Shown piece after piece: positions 8,747 to 18,604 of a stretch of 64,000 bases of DNA. The first letter of the stretch is position 1. Each line of letters opens with the position of its first letter. The notes under the pieces were generated by a model. The model did no database searches and had not been told where the DNA came from. It saw only the letters and a list, made by a program, of their open reading frames with translations. A program made the position numbers and the translations under genes. The DNA is from Caldilineaceae bacterium (GTDB lineage: Bacteria > Chloroflexota > Anaerolineae > Caldilineales > Caldilineaceae): NCBI GenBank assembly GCA_022827195.1, contig JAJDTL010000054.1, positions 48,456 through 112,455 of the forward strand, in the 5' to 3' direction.

Positions 8747-9514
8747 TCACTGAAGGTAGGCTGCACCGCGCACGATCAAGCTCTCAATATCCTCCAGGGT
8801 TGAGTCCTCGACGTCGAGCACGCCCTGTCTTTCGCCGCCCTTGAGCACCATCACCCGATCCCCGATAGCGAGGACATCGGAGATGCGGTGGGTGATGAGG
8901 ATGATCGAAATGCCCTGATCGCGCAGCCCGGCCATGAGGTCGAGCAGTGTGTTGGCCTCCTTCACACCGAGGGCGGCGGTCGGCTCGTCCATGATCAGTA
9001 TCCTGGCATCGAAGCCGATCGCGCGCGCGACGGCCACCATCTGGCGCTGGCCGCCGGACATTCTCTCGACCAGCAGCTTGGATGAACTGATGTTTATGCG
9101 CAGCCGGTCAAGCAGGGCCTGCGACTCTTCCTCCATCCTCTTCCTGTTGAGAAAGGTGATGCCGAGGATGCGCCTGGTGTACTCGCGCCCGGTGAAGACA
9201 TTGGCCGCCACGTCCAGGTTGTTGAATACGGCCAGGTCCTGGTAGATCATCGCCAAGCCCAGCGCCTGGGCGTCGCGCGGATTGCGCAGCTCGGCCTTCT
9301 CGCCCTCGATGAAGATTTCGCCCGCGTCGGGGATTACGGAGCCAAAGAGCGTCTTCATCAGCGTGGATTTGCCGGCCGCGTTGTCTCCGACCAGCCCCAG
9401 CAGCTCGCCGCGCCTCAACTCCAGGTCGACATCATTCAGCGCCTGGACGGTGCCGAATGTCTTGGAGATTCCCCGCATCTCGACCACGTGCTCGTTGCTC
9501 ATAGGCGTACTCAC
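8747..9514 (-). CDS. Sugar ABC transporter ATP-binding protein (CUT2, single-domain)
   Basis: A 255-residue ATPase with Walker A GDNAAGKST (43-51), Q-loop IYQDL, signature MSGGQ and Walker B ILIMDEP. It resembles one half of the RbsA/XylG type but is single-domain, as in the FrcA-like branch, so it would act as a homodimer with the permease at 10747. The start is GTG 9514 or ATG 9502. It follows the binding-protein gene across a perfect hairpin (9525-9556), which suggests lower expression than the binding protein. Confidence 0.88.
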   Translation of the reverse strand: MSTPMSNEHVVEMRGISKTFGTVQALNDVDLELRRGELLGLVGDNAAGKSTLMKTLFGSVIPDAGEIFIEGEKAELRNPRDAQALGLAMIYQDLAVFNNLDVAANVFTGREYTRRILGITFLNRKRMEEESQALLDRLRINISSSKLLVERMSGGQRQMVAVARAIGFDARILIMDEPTAALGVKEANTLLDLMAGLRDQGISIILITHRISDVLAIGDRVMVLKGGERQGVLDVEDSTLEDIESLIVRGAAYLQ

Positions 9515-9524
9515 TGGTGATTTG

Positions 9525-9556
9525 AGGAACGGGAAGGGCGCGCCCTTCCCGTTCCT
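9525..9556 (-). promoter_or_regulatory. Perfect 16-bp stem intercistronic hairpin
   Basis: AGGAACGGGAAGGGCG (9525-9540) is followed directly by its exact reverse complement (9541-9556). On the minus-strand mRNA it begins 9 nt after the stop codon of the sugar-binding protein and precedes the ATPase gene. There is no T tract, so it is probably an mRNA-stabilising or processing hairpin rather than a terminator. Confidence 0.75.
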
Positions 9557-9565
9557 GCGCGTTTC

Positions 9566-10600
9566 TTACTCGTTGGGCTGCATGATCTCGTTCTCGACGA
9601 TCTCCTTGATCTCCAGGAAGTTCTGCTTCATCGTATCCTGGTAGCTGTCGATGTTGGACTGGTCGACAAGCGTGATGCGGGTGTCGAGGTACTGTTGGGT
9701 CGAGTGCACGTTCTGGTGCTTGATCAGCCACGGGATGTAGACCGCCAGGTAGCCCTGACCATAAGGCTGCTGGACGTAGGTCAATGAGACGGTCCCGTTG
9801 ATGATGCCTTCGACGATCTCCGGCGCGTCATCCACACCGGTGACGATGATGTCATCGCGGCCTGCGTCGGGGAACGCCACGGTCGCGCCGACCGAGTTCA
9901 GGTTGCCGCACGAGTAGTAGGCGTTCATCTCAGGATAGGTGGCCAGCGCCTCTTCTGCGCAGCGCACGGTGCCTTCGGGATTGTCGCAGTCGATCAGCGT
10001 GCCGATCACCTTGATGTCGGGCGCATGTGCAGCGAAGTAGTCCTCAAGCCCGGCCTGGCGGTCCTTGTCAACCACGTTGCCCGGCTCGCCATAGGCAACC
10101 ACAACATTGCCTTCGCCTCCCATCAGATCCGCCAGCCGTTCGGCTACAGTCCAGCCGGCCTGGTAGAAGTCGGTCGCCATGCAGACGTCGGGGTTGATCG
10201 CCTCACCGCAGGAGGCATTCTGGGTGGTGCCAAGTCCTCTCTCCTTGGCCTGGCCGAGGACGCCTTCCATGATGTCGGGCACACCCGTCATGACGCTGAG
10301 ACCGGCGACGCAGGGCAGAGACATGGCGGACTCGGTCATATCCAGCTGCTTCTCGGGGCTGTATTGCGCCGGCGCCAGGAAGACGATTTCGACGCCAAGC
10401 TCCTCCGCGGCGGCTTCGGCGCCGCCCTGCCACTGCGTGATGTAAGGATGCACCAGCGGCGCGCTGACGATGTAACGCTCGGTGTCGCCGCAGTCCGCTT
10501 CCCTCTCAACCACTACCGTCTCCGGCATGGTACAGGCGGCCAGTACCAGCACCGCGGCGACCAGTACCAGCATCGTCATACCGAAAATCAATCGCTTCAT
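9566..10600 (-). CDS. Sugar ABC transporter substrate-binding lipoprotein (RbsB-like)
   Basis: A 344-residue periplasmic-binding-protein type 1 (Peripla_BP_4) with a lipoprotein signal: MKRLIFGMTMLVLVAAVLVL followed by AAC, so Cys22 is lipidated. The mature region binds a monosaccharide or derivative; the hinge segments AYGEPGN and VTGVDD fit RbsB/XylF-type proteins. It contains several extra cysteines (SCGE, DCDN, YYSCG) that could form disulfides. The start ATG 10600 is supported by AAGGAGGA; the frame extends upstream but without a signal. It is encoded with a CUT2 permease and ATPase. The ligand could be a 6-deoxysugar, given the mutarotase upstream (inference). Confidence 0.88.
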   Translation of the reverse strand: MKRLIFGMTMLVLVAAVLVLAACTMPETVVVEREADCGDTERYIVSAPLVHPYITQWQGGAEAAAEELGVEIVFLAPAQYSPEKQLDMTESAMSLPCVAGLSVMTGVPDIMEGVLGQAKERGLGTTQNASCGEAINPDVCMATDFYQAGWTVAERLADLMGGEGNVVVAYGEPGNVVDKDRQAGLEDYFAAHAPDIKVIGTLIDCDNPEGTVRCAEEALATYPEMNAYYSCGNLNSVGATVAFPDAGRDDIIVTGVDDAPEIVEGIINGTVSLTYVQQPYGQGYLAVYIPWLIKHQNVHSTQQYLDTRITLVDQSNIDSYQDTMKQNFLEIKEIVENEIMQPNE

Positions 10601-10746
10601 CACTCTTTCCTCCTTCATGTCATAAATTTGATTGTTGCGCGATTTCGTGATGCCACTCGTTCCGTATGACATTTTTTTGCTTACAGCACCTCCCTTCCGG
10701 TTCGTTCTAGTCATGCCACGACCACCAGCCGGGTTTGTACAACCAG

Positions 10747-11763
10747 CTAACGGTCCAGGCCCAGTATGATGCGCCAGGTCAACTCGCCGCGCCGGAACTG
10801 GTCGACCAGCAGGGCGACGACAACCAGGGCGCCCTGCACGATGTCCTGCAGATAGATACTCATCTGCAGGACGACCAGCGCGTTGCGGGTAATTCCCATG
10901 ATGGCCGCGCCGATCAGCGTACCTGCCATCGAGCCAACGCCGCCGGTCAACAGTGTGCCGCCCACGATCGCGGCGGTTACGACTGGGAAGAGCAGCCCCT
11001 GGCCGATTTGGGGGACCGCATTGCCTACCCGGCCGAGCAGGACGATTCCACCCAGAGCCGAGAGAAAGCCGCTGAGGGTGAAAATACCGACGCGGATGCG
11101 CTCGACATTCATGCCCATGTCCTGGCTGGCCTTGAGATTACCGCCGATCATGCGCACGCGCAGCCCGAAGAGCGTGCGCGTCAGCATTATGTGCATGAGG
11201 ATGGCGACGATGAACATCAGGATGACCAGCGCCGGGATGCCGAAGATTCGCCCCTGGCCGAGGAAGACCAGGCCGACGGGCAGACCAACGATCGATTCGC
11301 CGCGCGTGATGTAGAAGTTGACGCCGAGAAAGACGGCGCCGGTGGCCAGCGTCATAACGATTGGGTGCAGGCGAAAGCGGGCCGCCAACATCCCATTGAG
11401 AAAACCGCACAGGATGCCGACCCCCAGACCGCCGGCAATGGCGAAGGGGGGCGAGAGGCCATAGATCTTCCACAGCCTGGCCGTAACCATGGCAGCCAGG
11501 CCGGCGATCGACGCCTGCGACAGATCGAAGGAGCCCGATACAATCACGAGGGTCTGGCCCATCGCCATGATCGAGGTGACCGAGATCTGCCGGAGAATTG
11601 TGGTCAGGTTGAAGGGCGACCGAAAGATCGGCGAAACCGTGTACATGACCACAAAGAAGATCACCAGGGCCAGGAATACGCCGGACTCGCGGTAGGACAA
11701 CAGCTCGCGGATACGGGTGCGCGCCGTCTCCCCGCGCGGGCTGGATGTTGGCGTAGCCGTCAT
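10747..11763 (-). CDS. Sugar ABC transporter permease (RbsC-like)
   Basis: A 338-residue BPD_transp_2 permease with about 8-10 hydrophobic helices. The motif GALVGGTLLTGG-like region is present as IVGGTLLTGGVGSMAGTLIG near the C-terminus, typical of RbsC/XylH/AraH. A ~30-residue hydrophilic N-terminus precedes the first helix. ATG 11763 has a good AGGAGGG site. It should form the membrane channel with the binding protein at 9566 and the ATPase at 8747, giving a complete importer. Confidence 0.88.
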   Translation of the reverse strand: MTATPTSSPRGETARTRIRELLSYRESGVFLALVIFFVVMYTVSPIFRSPFNLTTILRQISVTSIMAMGQTLVIVSGSFDLSQASIAGLAAMVTARLWKIYGLSPPFAIAGGLGVGILCGFLNGMLAARFRLHPIVMTLATGAVFLGVNFYITRGESIVGLPVGLVFLGQGRIFGIPALVILMFIVAILMHIMLTRTLFGLRVRMIGGNLKASQDMGMNVERIRVGIFTLSGFLSALGGIVLLGRVGNAVPQIGQGLLFPVVTAAIVGGTLLTGGVGSMAGTLIGAAIMGITRNALVVLQMSIYLQDIVQGALVVVALLVDQFRRGELTWRIILGLDR

Positions 11764-11817
11764 CTGGACCCTCCTGTGGATCCTGCTCGGACAGAGTCGA
11801 GGCGGGGGAAGAGAGTG

Positions 11818-12522
11818 CTATTCATGGCGCCCCATGCGCGCTTTCAAGCCGGCGTAGTCGTAGTCGTCGCTGGCCAGGAAGTCGAAGTAGGAGGTCTCCG
11901 TCTTGAGTACGTTTTGCGCCTGTTCGACGAGGTCATCAACGATGGCGAGCGGAATCGAGACGATGCCGTTGGCGTCGCCGTGCAGCAGGTCGCCGGGCTG
12001 GATGGTCAGGCCGCAGATCGAAACGGTGATGTCCAGGTCGATATAGACGCCGTACCCGTGGGAGACGACCGCGCCGGGACAGAAGAGTTGGAAACCCGGC
12101 GCACGCTGCCGGATGCCGGCGAAGTCGCGGCAACCCAAATCGGTCACCAGCCCGACCGCGCCCAGCTTTTGTATGGCGGAGCAGAACATATCTCCGGCCA
12201 GACAGCTGCGCATCCGGTCCGGACCCATGTACTGGACGGCCAGCACAGTCGGGCTGGGCGCGTCCAGGACCATATCCATCACGTCGTGCAGCCGCATGAG
12301 CCGGTCATCGCCGGCGGTGGTCGTGTCGTGGGTCGCGGTCACGGCGAAGCCGACCATCGGCTTGTGGTCGGGGAACTGGCAGTTCATTTCCATCGAGATG
12401 TAGCCGGTTACCTGGTCGCGGACGCCGAAGTGCTCGATGGCATTGGAGACGGTTGCGCTGTCGATCTGGCGCAGCGCCTCGATGGTTTCGGCGGATACTT
12501 GTGGATTCGTCATTGTCATCAC
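11818..12522 (-). CDS. RraA/HMG-aldolase family protein (pyruvate aldolase type)
   Basis: A 234-residue member of the RraA / 4-hydroxy-4-methyl-2-oxoglutarate aldolase family. Diagnostic segments are GLVTDLGCRDF (metal- and substrate-binding Asp/Arg) and GDLLHGDANGIVSIP near the C-terminus. These enzymes either cleave 4-hydroxy-2-keto acids to pyruvate or oxaloacetate, or (true RraA) inhibit RNase E. The catabolic context favours the aldolase role: it could be the last cleavage step after dehydrogenation of a sugar acid. The start is among GTG 12522, ATG 12519 and ATG 12513. Confidence 0.82.
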   Translation of the reverse strand: MMTMTNPQVSAETIEALRQIDSATVSNAIEHFGVRDQVTGYISMEMNCQFPDHKPMVGFAVTATHDTTTAGDDRLMRLHDVMDMVLDAPSPTVLAVQYMGPDRMRSCLAGDMFCSAIQKLGAVGLVTDLGCRDFAGIRQRAPGFQLFCPGAVVSHGYGVYIDLDITVSICGLTIQPGDLLHGDANGIVSIPLAIVDDLVEQAQNVLKTETSYFDFLASDDYDYAGLKARMGRHE

Positions 12523-12584
12523 CCCAGTTTTGGCGCGGCCGGTGGGCGGTTTGGTTCACAATCCGCTGCTCACCGACCGCTCGG

Positions 12585-13631
12585 TTACTCGATATTCACT
12601 CCGACGGATGCGGCCGCCTTGGTGAAGTTTTCCCATATATCGTCGGCGATTGGGATGCCGTCGCGGCGGCGCTGCTCGCGGCTGCGCGCCTCCATATCGC
12701 CCGGCGCGAGCACCTCTTCAAAGCCGGGCGCCGGAGGGATTGCGCGCACGCGCTGCTCCATTTCATCGGCGCGCGCCGCGTAGTCGGCGAAGGGCTGGAA
12801 GAGGTCGGCCTTGAACGCGATCATGGTGACGCCCTGGTGGCGCATGATGGCGCCGGCCCGTTGCGCGTGTACGTAGCTGTCGGAGCCGGTAAAGATCCGG
12901 CCCAGGAACTCGGTCGTCATCATCAGCGTATAGCCCTTGTGCCCGCCGAAGGGCAGATGACCGCCGCCGTCGAAGAAATCGGCCGCATTGGTCGTGGGCA
13001 CGCCGTCCTTGTCGACGATGGCGTTGGGCGGCAGCGGCTCGTTGCGGTGGTAGGCGTTGTCGACCTTGACGCCGGAAAGAGCGGTGGTGGCCCAGTCAAA
13101 CATCATGGCCGACTCTTCGCCGGCGGGCATACCGATGGAGATGGGATTGGTGTGCAGAACGCGGCGACTGCCGCCGTAGGGAACGCTGGCAGGCGCCTCC
13201 TCGCTGTAGCCGCCGGCCCAGACCATGCCGACCATCTTCTCCGCCGCGGCCATCTCCACGTAGTGCCCCAGCCGGCCGATGTGGTGCATCTGCACGATGC
13301 CGACGACAGCCACATTCTGTGATTGGGCCTTGCTGATCGCCAGCTCCATCGCATATTTTGCGGCCACGTGTCCGAAAGTCCAGTTGCCCGTGACCAGTGC
13401 GCTGGTGGCGGTCTCCTGCAGGATCGAGGGTTTGGCGGCGGGCCGAATCTCGTCGTCCTTAATACCGGCCACATAGATGGGAAGCGGCCAGATGCCGTGC
13501 GTGTCCACGCCGCTCAGATTGGACCGCACGAGATGGTCGGCGACTTCCTGGGCGTTCTGCTCATCGGCGCCTGCGGCCAGCAGGATGCTCTTGACCAGGC
13601 CATGCAGCTCTTTCTCGGACTTGATAATCAT
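12585..13631 (-). CDS. Ldh2/malate-lactate dehydrogenase family oxidoreductase
   Basis: A 348-residue protein of the NAD(P)-dependent Ldh_2 superfamily (ureidoglycolate, 2,3-diketo-L-gulonate, malate/L-sulfolactate dehydrogenases). It shows GVDTHGIWPLPIYV near residues 36-49, the HHIGRLGHYVE segment with the conserved His pair, and GGHKGYTLMMTTEFL near 220. Such enzymes act on 2-hydroxy acids. It is flanked by an RraA-type aldolase and a VOC protein, so it likely handles a 2-hydroxy/2-keto acid intermediate. ATG 13631 is preceded by GGAG. Confidence 0.87.
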   Translation of the reverse strand: MIIKSEKELHGLVKSILLAAGADEQNAQEVADHLVRSNLSGVDTHGIWPLPIYVAGIKDDEIRPAAKPSILQETATSALVTGNWTFGHVAAKYAMELAISKAQSQNVAVVGIVQMHHIGRLGHYVEMAAAEKMVGMVWAGGYSEEAPASVPYGGSRRVLHTNPISIGMPAGEESAMMFDWATTALSGVKVDNAYHRNEPLPPNAIVDKDGVPTTNAADFFDGGGHLPFGGHKGYTLMMTTEFLGRIFTGSDSYVHAQRAGAIMRHQGVTMIAFKADLFQPFADYAARADEMEQRVRAIPPAPGFEEVLAPGDMEARSREQRRRDGIPIADDIWENFTKAAASVGVNIE

Positions 13632-13704
13632 GTCATCGCTCCAGTGGTGAGTGATTCAAAGCGCAGCGCCGGGATAGCGGACACTGGCCGCTGGCCGCCG
13701 GTTC

Positions 13705-14091
13705 TCAGGCGGGCGGGGGCTTTACTTCATACAGTTCGCCCTGCAGGCCGACCGGCGTTGAGAAGAATATATAGCGCACAATCTCGCCGGTGTCCACCAC
13801 GTTTACATCGATCTCCTGGATCTCCTCGGTCTCGAAGGTGACGCCCTTCGCCGTGAGATCGGCGACGGCGGCATCGATGTCGTCGACCTGCCAGGCGACG
13901 TGCTTCACGATGCCGGGCGCAGCGTCCTCGGTCGCCTGCCAAAGCTCCAGGCCGGGATACCAGGCGATGGTAAGGCCAGGCCGGTTGACCTCTCTGAACT
14001 TGGTCAGGCCGCATTGCTCTTCCAGGTATTTCCTTGTCGCCTCCAGATCGGCGACGTCGACCGAAACATGGTGGTCGATAATTTCAAACAT
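13705..14091 (-). CDS. VOC/glyoxalase-fold metalloprotein
   Basis: A 128-residue vicinal-oxygen-chelate protein with two beta-alpha-beta modules. Candidate metal ligands are His in DHHVSVDV at the N-terminus, Glu in GLELWQ, His in VKHVAWQV and Glu in GELYEV. ATG 14091 is chosen because of the AGGAGG site upstream; a GTG two codons earlier is less well spaced. It may be an isomerase or lyase for a keto-acid intermediate in the surrounding pathway. Confidence 0.82.
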   Translation of the reverse strand: MFEIIDHHVSVDVADLEATRKYLEEQCGLTKFREVNRPGLTIAWYPGLELWQATEDAAPGIVKHVAWQVDDIDAAVADLTAKGVTFETEEIQEIDVNVVDTGEIVRYIFFSTPVGLQGELYEVKPPPA

Positions 14092-14206
14092 CGTCACTAC
14101 CTCCTGGCGTGCGCTCTCCTTGCGGGGAGAGACTGGTTGAGAAACCGGGCGCTACAAGCGGTAGAGCGACCTGCCTTTCGACATTGTTCTGTGCGCTACC
14201 GGCCGT

Positions 14207-14539
14207 TCATGCCTCGTGCACCAGCTCCATCTGCGCCCACCATTCGCCGGCCGGGGCTTCCGGCGCCGGTTCCTGGAAGCCGCGCATCAGATCGTCCCAC
14301 TCCTGAATTCGCTCAGCCTCGGCCGCGGGCGCGGAAAAGGCGCGGCCAAAGTCGAACTCGTCCTCGGTCTCGATGTACATAAAGAGACGGCGGCCGATGA
14401 GGAATATCCTGGTCTTGAGGATGCCCAGGCGGCGGGCGTGTTCGAGCACCTCCGGCCAGGCGTTGCGGTGGTACTCCTTGTACTGGGCGATGACCTCGGC
14501 GTCATCCTTCAGATTGATCGTCAGACCGTAGCATTTCAT
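14207..14539 (-). CDS. L-rhamnose/L-fucose mutarotase family protein
   Basis: A 110-residue protein with the RhaM/FucU-like ferredoxin fold of the L-rhamnose mutarotase family: MKCYGLTINLKDD at the N-terminus, YKEYHRNAWPEV with the catalytic His, ILKTRIFLIGRRLFMYIE in the middle and WDDLMRGFQ near the end. It interconverts alpha and beta anomers of a deoxysugar. This is the best clue to the substrate of the neighbouring CUT2 transporter. ATG 14539 follows a GGGGG-rich site; an upstream frame extension is not needed. Confidence 0.82.
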   Translation of the reverse strand: MKCYGLTINLKDDAEVIAQYKEYHRNAWPEVLEHARRLGILKTRIFLIGRRLFMYIETEDEFDFGRAFSAPAAEAERIQEWDDLMRGFQEPAPEAPAGEWWAQMELVHEA

Positions 14540-14578
14540 GCGCACGCCCCCTTTCCGCACGCCGAATTCCCGGAGCCG

Positions 14579-15811
14579 CTACTGAACGACAATCGGCAGG
14601 CTCTTGAGATTGTGGAATGTATTGTTCTGCTGCCATTCGACGCCGGCCTCGTCCAGTTCGATGCGCGGGAAGCGGCGCAGCAGGGTGGTGAAAGCAATCT
14701 CGGCCTCGCGGCGAGCGAGCGGCGCGCCGGCGCAGAAGTGAATGCCCCAGCCGAACGACGTGTGCAAGTTCGGTTCGCGGGTGATGTCGAGCCGGTCGGG
14801 CTCTTCGAACTTGGCCGGGTCGCGGTTCGCCGCGCCCAGCATGAGCGAGAGAGTCTGTCCTTTGGGGACCTGTTGACCGCCGATTTCGACATCTTCGGCG
14901 GTCAGGCGCCAGGCGCGCAGGAAGGACGTGTCAAAGCGCAGGAACTCCTCGACCGCGGTCCCGATCAGGTCCGGGTTGTCGCGCAGCATTTGCAGCTGGT
15001 CGGGATTTCGCAGAAGCGCCAGCAGGCCGTTGCCGATCAGGCCGGTCGTCGTTTCGTGGCCGGCCGTCAGAAGCGTGATGCATGTGGCGACCAGCTCGGT
15101 CTCGTTGAGCACGTCGCCGCGCTCCTCGGCGGCCACGAGCGCGCTGATCAGATCGTCCTGGGGCTGCCGGCGTCGCGCCTCGATCAGCTCAAGCAGCCAC
15201 TCCTTGGTTTCGAGCAGCGCTTCGGTGCTCTTCAGGATCGTCTCGACGTGGGGGCGGCCGGTGCCGTGGAAGGCGACGATGTCGTCCGACCACTCTTTGA
15301 ACTGGTCGCGGTCCTCCGCTGGGACGCCCAGCGTCTCCGCGATGACGATCGCGGGCAGCGGATAGGCGAAATCGCGAATTACTTCGATTGTGCCGCCGCT
15401 CTCGGCCTCGTCGAGCAGGTCGTTGACGATTTCCTGCACTCTTGGCCGCATCCCCTCCACCACGCGCGTGGTAAATGCCTTGTTGACCAGATTGCGGACA
15501 CGCGTGTGCTCGGGCGGGTCGGTATTGGGCATTCCGGTGGTGAAATTCTCGTAGAGCGGACGGATCCGCGCGCGCACGTCATCTGGCAGCTGATCGAGGA
15601 ACGCGGCGATACGGCCGACATTGGTAAAGCGGCGATGGTCGCGCAGCGCCAACACCACGTCGTCGTAGCGCGTCAGCACCCAGCAGCCCCAGGCGTCACT
15701 CCAGTGCACCGGGTCCTGTGCGCGCAGCCGGTGGTAGATGGGATATGGATCGCTGATTATCTCGGGCGAAACCAGAAGCTGATCAAGCGAGGGATCGTAG
15801 TCCACAGCCAT
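14579..15811 (-). CDS. Cytochrome P450 monooxygenase
   Basis: A 410-residue soluble bacterial P450. The I-helix oxygen-activation motif is AGHETTT, the K-helix ExxR is EFLR, and the heme loop is FGWGIHFCAG with Cys360 as the axial ligand. There is no membrane anchor and no fused reductase, and no ferredoxin gene is nearby, so redox partners come from elsewhere. ATG 15811 is preceded by GAGGAGGA. It lies between a dipeptide-type transporter and the sugar-catabolism genes, suggesting that the imported compound is hydroxylated or demethylated before entering the route (inference). Confidence 0.92.
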   Translation of the reverse strand: MAVDYDPSLDQLLVSPEIISDPYPIYHRLRAQDPVHWSDAWGCWVLTRYDDVVLALRDHRRFTNVGRIAAFLDQLPDDVRARIRPLYENFTTGMPNTDPPEHTRVRNLVNKAFTTRVVEGMRPRVQEIVNDLLDEAESGGTIEVIRDFAYPLPAIVIAETLGVPAEDRDQFKEWSDDIVAFHGTGRPHVETILKSTEALLETKEWLLELIEARRRQPQDDLISALVAAEERGDVLNETELVATCITLLTAGHETTTGLIGNGLLALLRNPDQLQMLRDNPDLIGTAVEEFLRFDTSFLRAWRLTAEDVEIGGQQVPKGQTLSLMLGAANRDPAKFEEPDRLDITREPNLHTSFGWGIHFCAGAPLARREAEIAFTTLLRRFPRIELDEAGVEWQQNNTFHNLKSLPIVVQ

Positions 15812-15860
15812 GGATCCTCCTCTGCACTCTGTGTTGAGCAGCTGTGCCAACAGCTGTTTG

Positions 15861-16645
15861 CTAGGCGGCGCCGTTTCCGCGTCCTGGAATCGAATCGATG
15901 AGCAGCCTCGTGTAGGGATGCTGCGGCTGCTCCATGACTGCTTGCGTTTCTCCGGTCTCGACAATATCGCCCTTCTGCATCACGTAGACGCGCGAGGTAA
16001 GGTAGCGCACCAGGCCCAGGTCGTGCGAAATGAAGATGATCGACAGGCCCTGCTCCGTCTGGAGGCGGCGCAGCAGATTCAGCAACTGGGCCTGTGCCGA
16101 CTGGTCGATGGAAGAAGTCGGCTCGTCGGCGATCAGTACTTTGGGGCCGGGGGCCAAGGCCCGCGCAACGCTCACCCGCTGCCGCTGCCCGCCTGACAGA
16201 GATTTGGGAAACTGGCGGGCCTGGTCGTCGCTGATGCCCATGGTCTGCAGCAGCCGCAGCGCCTCCTCCCTGGCCGCCGCCTTGGGCAAATTGTGCCACA
16301 CCTGCACCGCCTCCGCCACCGCCTGCCAGACCCTCATGCGGGGGTTGAGCGACGAATAGGGGTCCTGGAAGATCATCTGTGTCTTCCAGCGCTCGCTGCG
16401 CGGCATGCGCTGCTCGTTGTGCGCGCTGAAGATGCGTTCCCCTTCCAGCCGCACTTCGCCGGCGCTGGGCCGCTGCAGGCCGACAAGCACGCGCGCCAGT
16501 GTCGTCTTGCCGCTGCCGCTCTCGCCAACGATGCCGACGGCCTCGCCGCCGGAGACGGTAACGCTGGCCGCGCGCACGGCATCGAACGCTTCGGCGCCGC
16601 GCCCGAAGGAAACGGTGATCTCCTTCCCCTCCAGCAGCAACTCTG

Positions 16646-16649
<4 letters not shown>
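15861..16649 (-). CDS. Peptide-type ABC transporter ATP-binding protein (DppF-like)
   Basis: A 262-residue ATPase with Walker A GESGSGKTT, Q-loop FQDPYSSLNPRM, signature LSGGQRQRVSVA and Walker B VLIADEPTSSID. The short C-terminal oligopeptide-transporter extension found in many OppF proteins is mostly absent. It overlaps the upstream ATPase gene by 4 nt (ATGA). It forms a transporter with the genes at 16646-21336. Confidence 0.9.
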
Positions 16650-17662
<1,013 letters not shown>

Positions 17663-17701
17663 TTCGAGAAGCCGCCTAATCTCATACTCCTCTCAGGACG
17701 A

Positions 17702-18604
17702 TTACCCTTCCTCCCCTTTGCTGATCTGCTCCAGGCCGCGCGCCATCAGGGCGACGCCGATGGCTGTCAGCGAGAGGAAGAATCCCGGGAACAGGATCAG
17801 CCACGGTTCGGTGCGCAGATAGAGCCGGCCCTCGGCCAGCATCGCGCCCCACTCCGGCGTCGGCGGACGTACGCCCAGGCCCAGGAACGACAGCCCGCCG
17901 ATGATCACGATGATGAAGATGAAGTCGCTCAACGCGTAGGCCAGCGCCTCCGAAAAGACATTGGGCATGATGTGGCGGACGAGGATGCGCAGCTGCGAAT
18001 AGCCCAGCACTTGTGCGGTCTGTACGAACTCGGCCTCGCGCAGGGCCAGCGACTTGGCGCGGGCGATGCGCGCGTACTGAGCCCAGCGCGATATCCAGAT
18101 GGCGATCAACAGGCCGCGAACGCCGCCCTCCACCATCGCCACGATGCCGAGTACCAGGATGATCTCGGGGAACGCGGTCAAAGCGTTGACGAGGCCGTCC
18201 CACAGAGTTTCGGCGATGCGGTTGCGCGTCGTGCCGGCGAGCGTGCCGATGAAGGTGCCGATGACGATGGGCACGCTGACGCCCAGAATCGCGAGGAGGA
18301 TGTCCAGCCGTGCGGCTGCGAAGACGCGCACCAGCAGGTCGCGGCCCAGATGATCGGTGCCGAAGGGATAGGTCGCGCCGGGGGGCTGCAGGGGCAGATC
18401 GACAAATTCGTAGGGATCGTTGGGGCTCAGCAGGGGTACGAAGACGCTGAGAATCAGGATCAAGGCCAGGATGACGACGCCCCAACGGCTCTCGGCGTTT
18501 AGCTGCTGCCAGATGCGGCCTAACGCAAGGCGGCGCAGGGGGCCGGCGGGGGATTCCAGGGTGTCGTGCAGAGACTGTGATGGCGCGCCGCTACCTATCG
18601 TCAT
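17702..18604 (-). CDS. Peptide-type ABC transporter permease (DppC-like)
   Basis: A 300-residue permease with the N-terminal OppC_N segment (NDPYEFVDLPLQPPGATYPF), the conserved GTDHLGRD motif, and the EAA loop followed by the FSEALAYALSDFIF stretch. About six helices are expected. ATG 18604 overlaps the stop of the upstream permease gene (ATGA), a typical coupled arrangement. Confidence 0.9.
   Translation of the reverse strand: MTIGSGAPSQSLHDTLESPAGPLRRLALGRIWQQLNAESRWGVVILALILILSVFVPLLSPNDPYEFVDLPLQPPGATYPFGTDHLGRDLLVRVFAAARLDILLAILGVSVPIVIGTFIGTLAGTTRNRIAETLWDGLVNALTAFPEIILVLGIVAMVEGGVRGLLIAIWISRWAQYARIARAKSLALREAEFVQTAQVLGYSQLRILVRHIMPNVFSEALAYALSDFIFIIVIIGGLSFLGLGVRPPTPEWGAMLAEGRLYLRTEPWLILFPGFFLSLTAIGVALMARGLEQISKGEEG

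Noticed and set aside
10735..12783. Long plus-strand open frame (682 codons) opposite the permease and aldolase genes
   Set aside because: Its residues (rich in Asp, His, Gly, Gln, Arg) have no fold signature and the opposite strand encodes clear permease and RraA-type proteins; it is a GC-rich antisense shadow.
14216..15901. Long plus-strand open frame (561 codons) opposite the P450 gene
   Set aside because: The P450 motifs on the minus strand are complete; the plus frame is a shadow.
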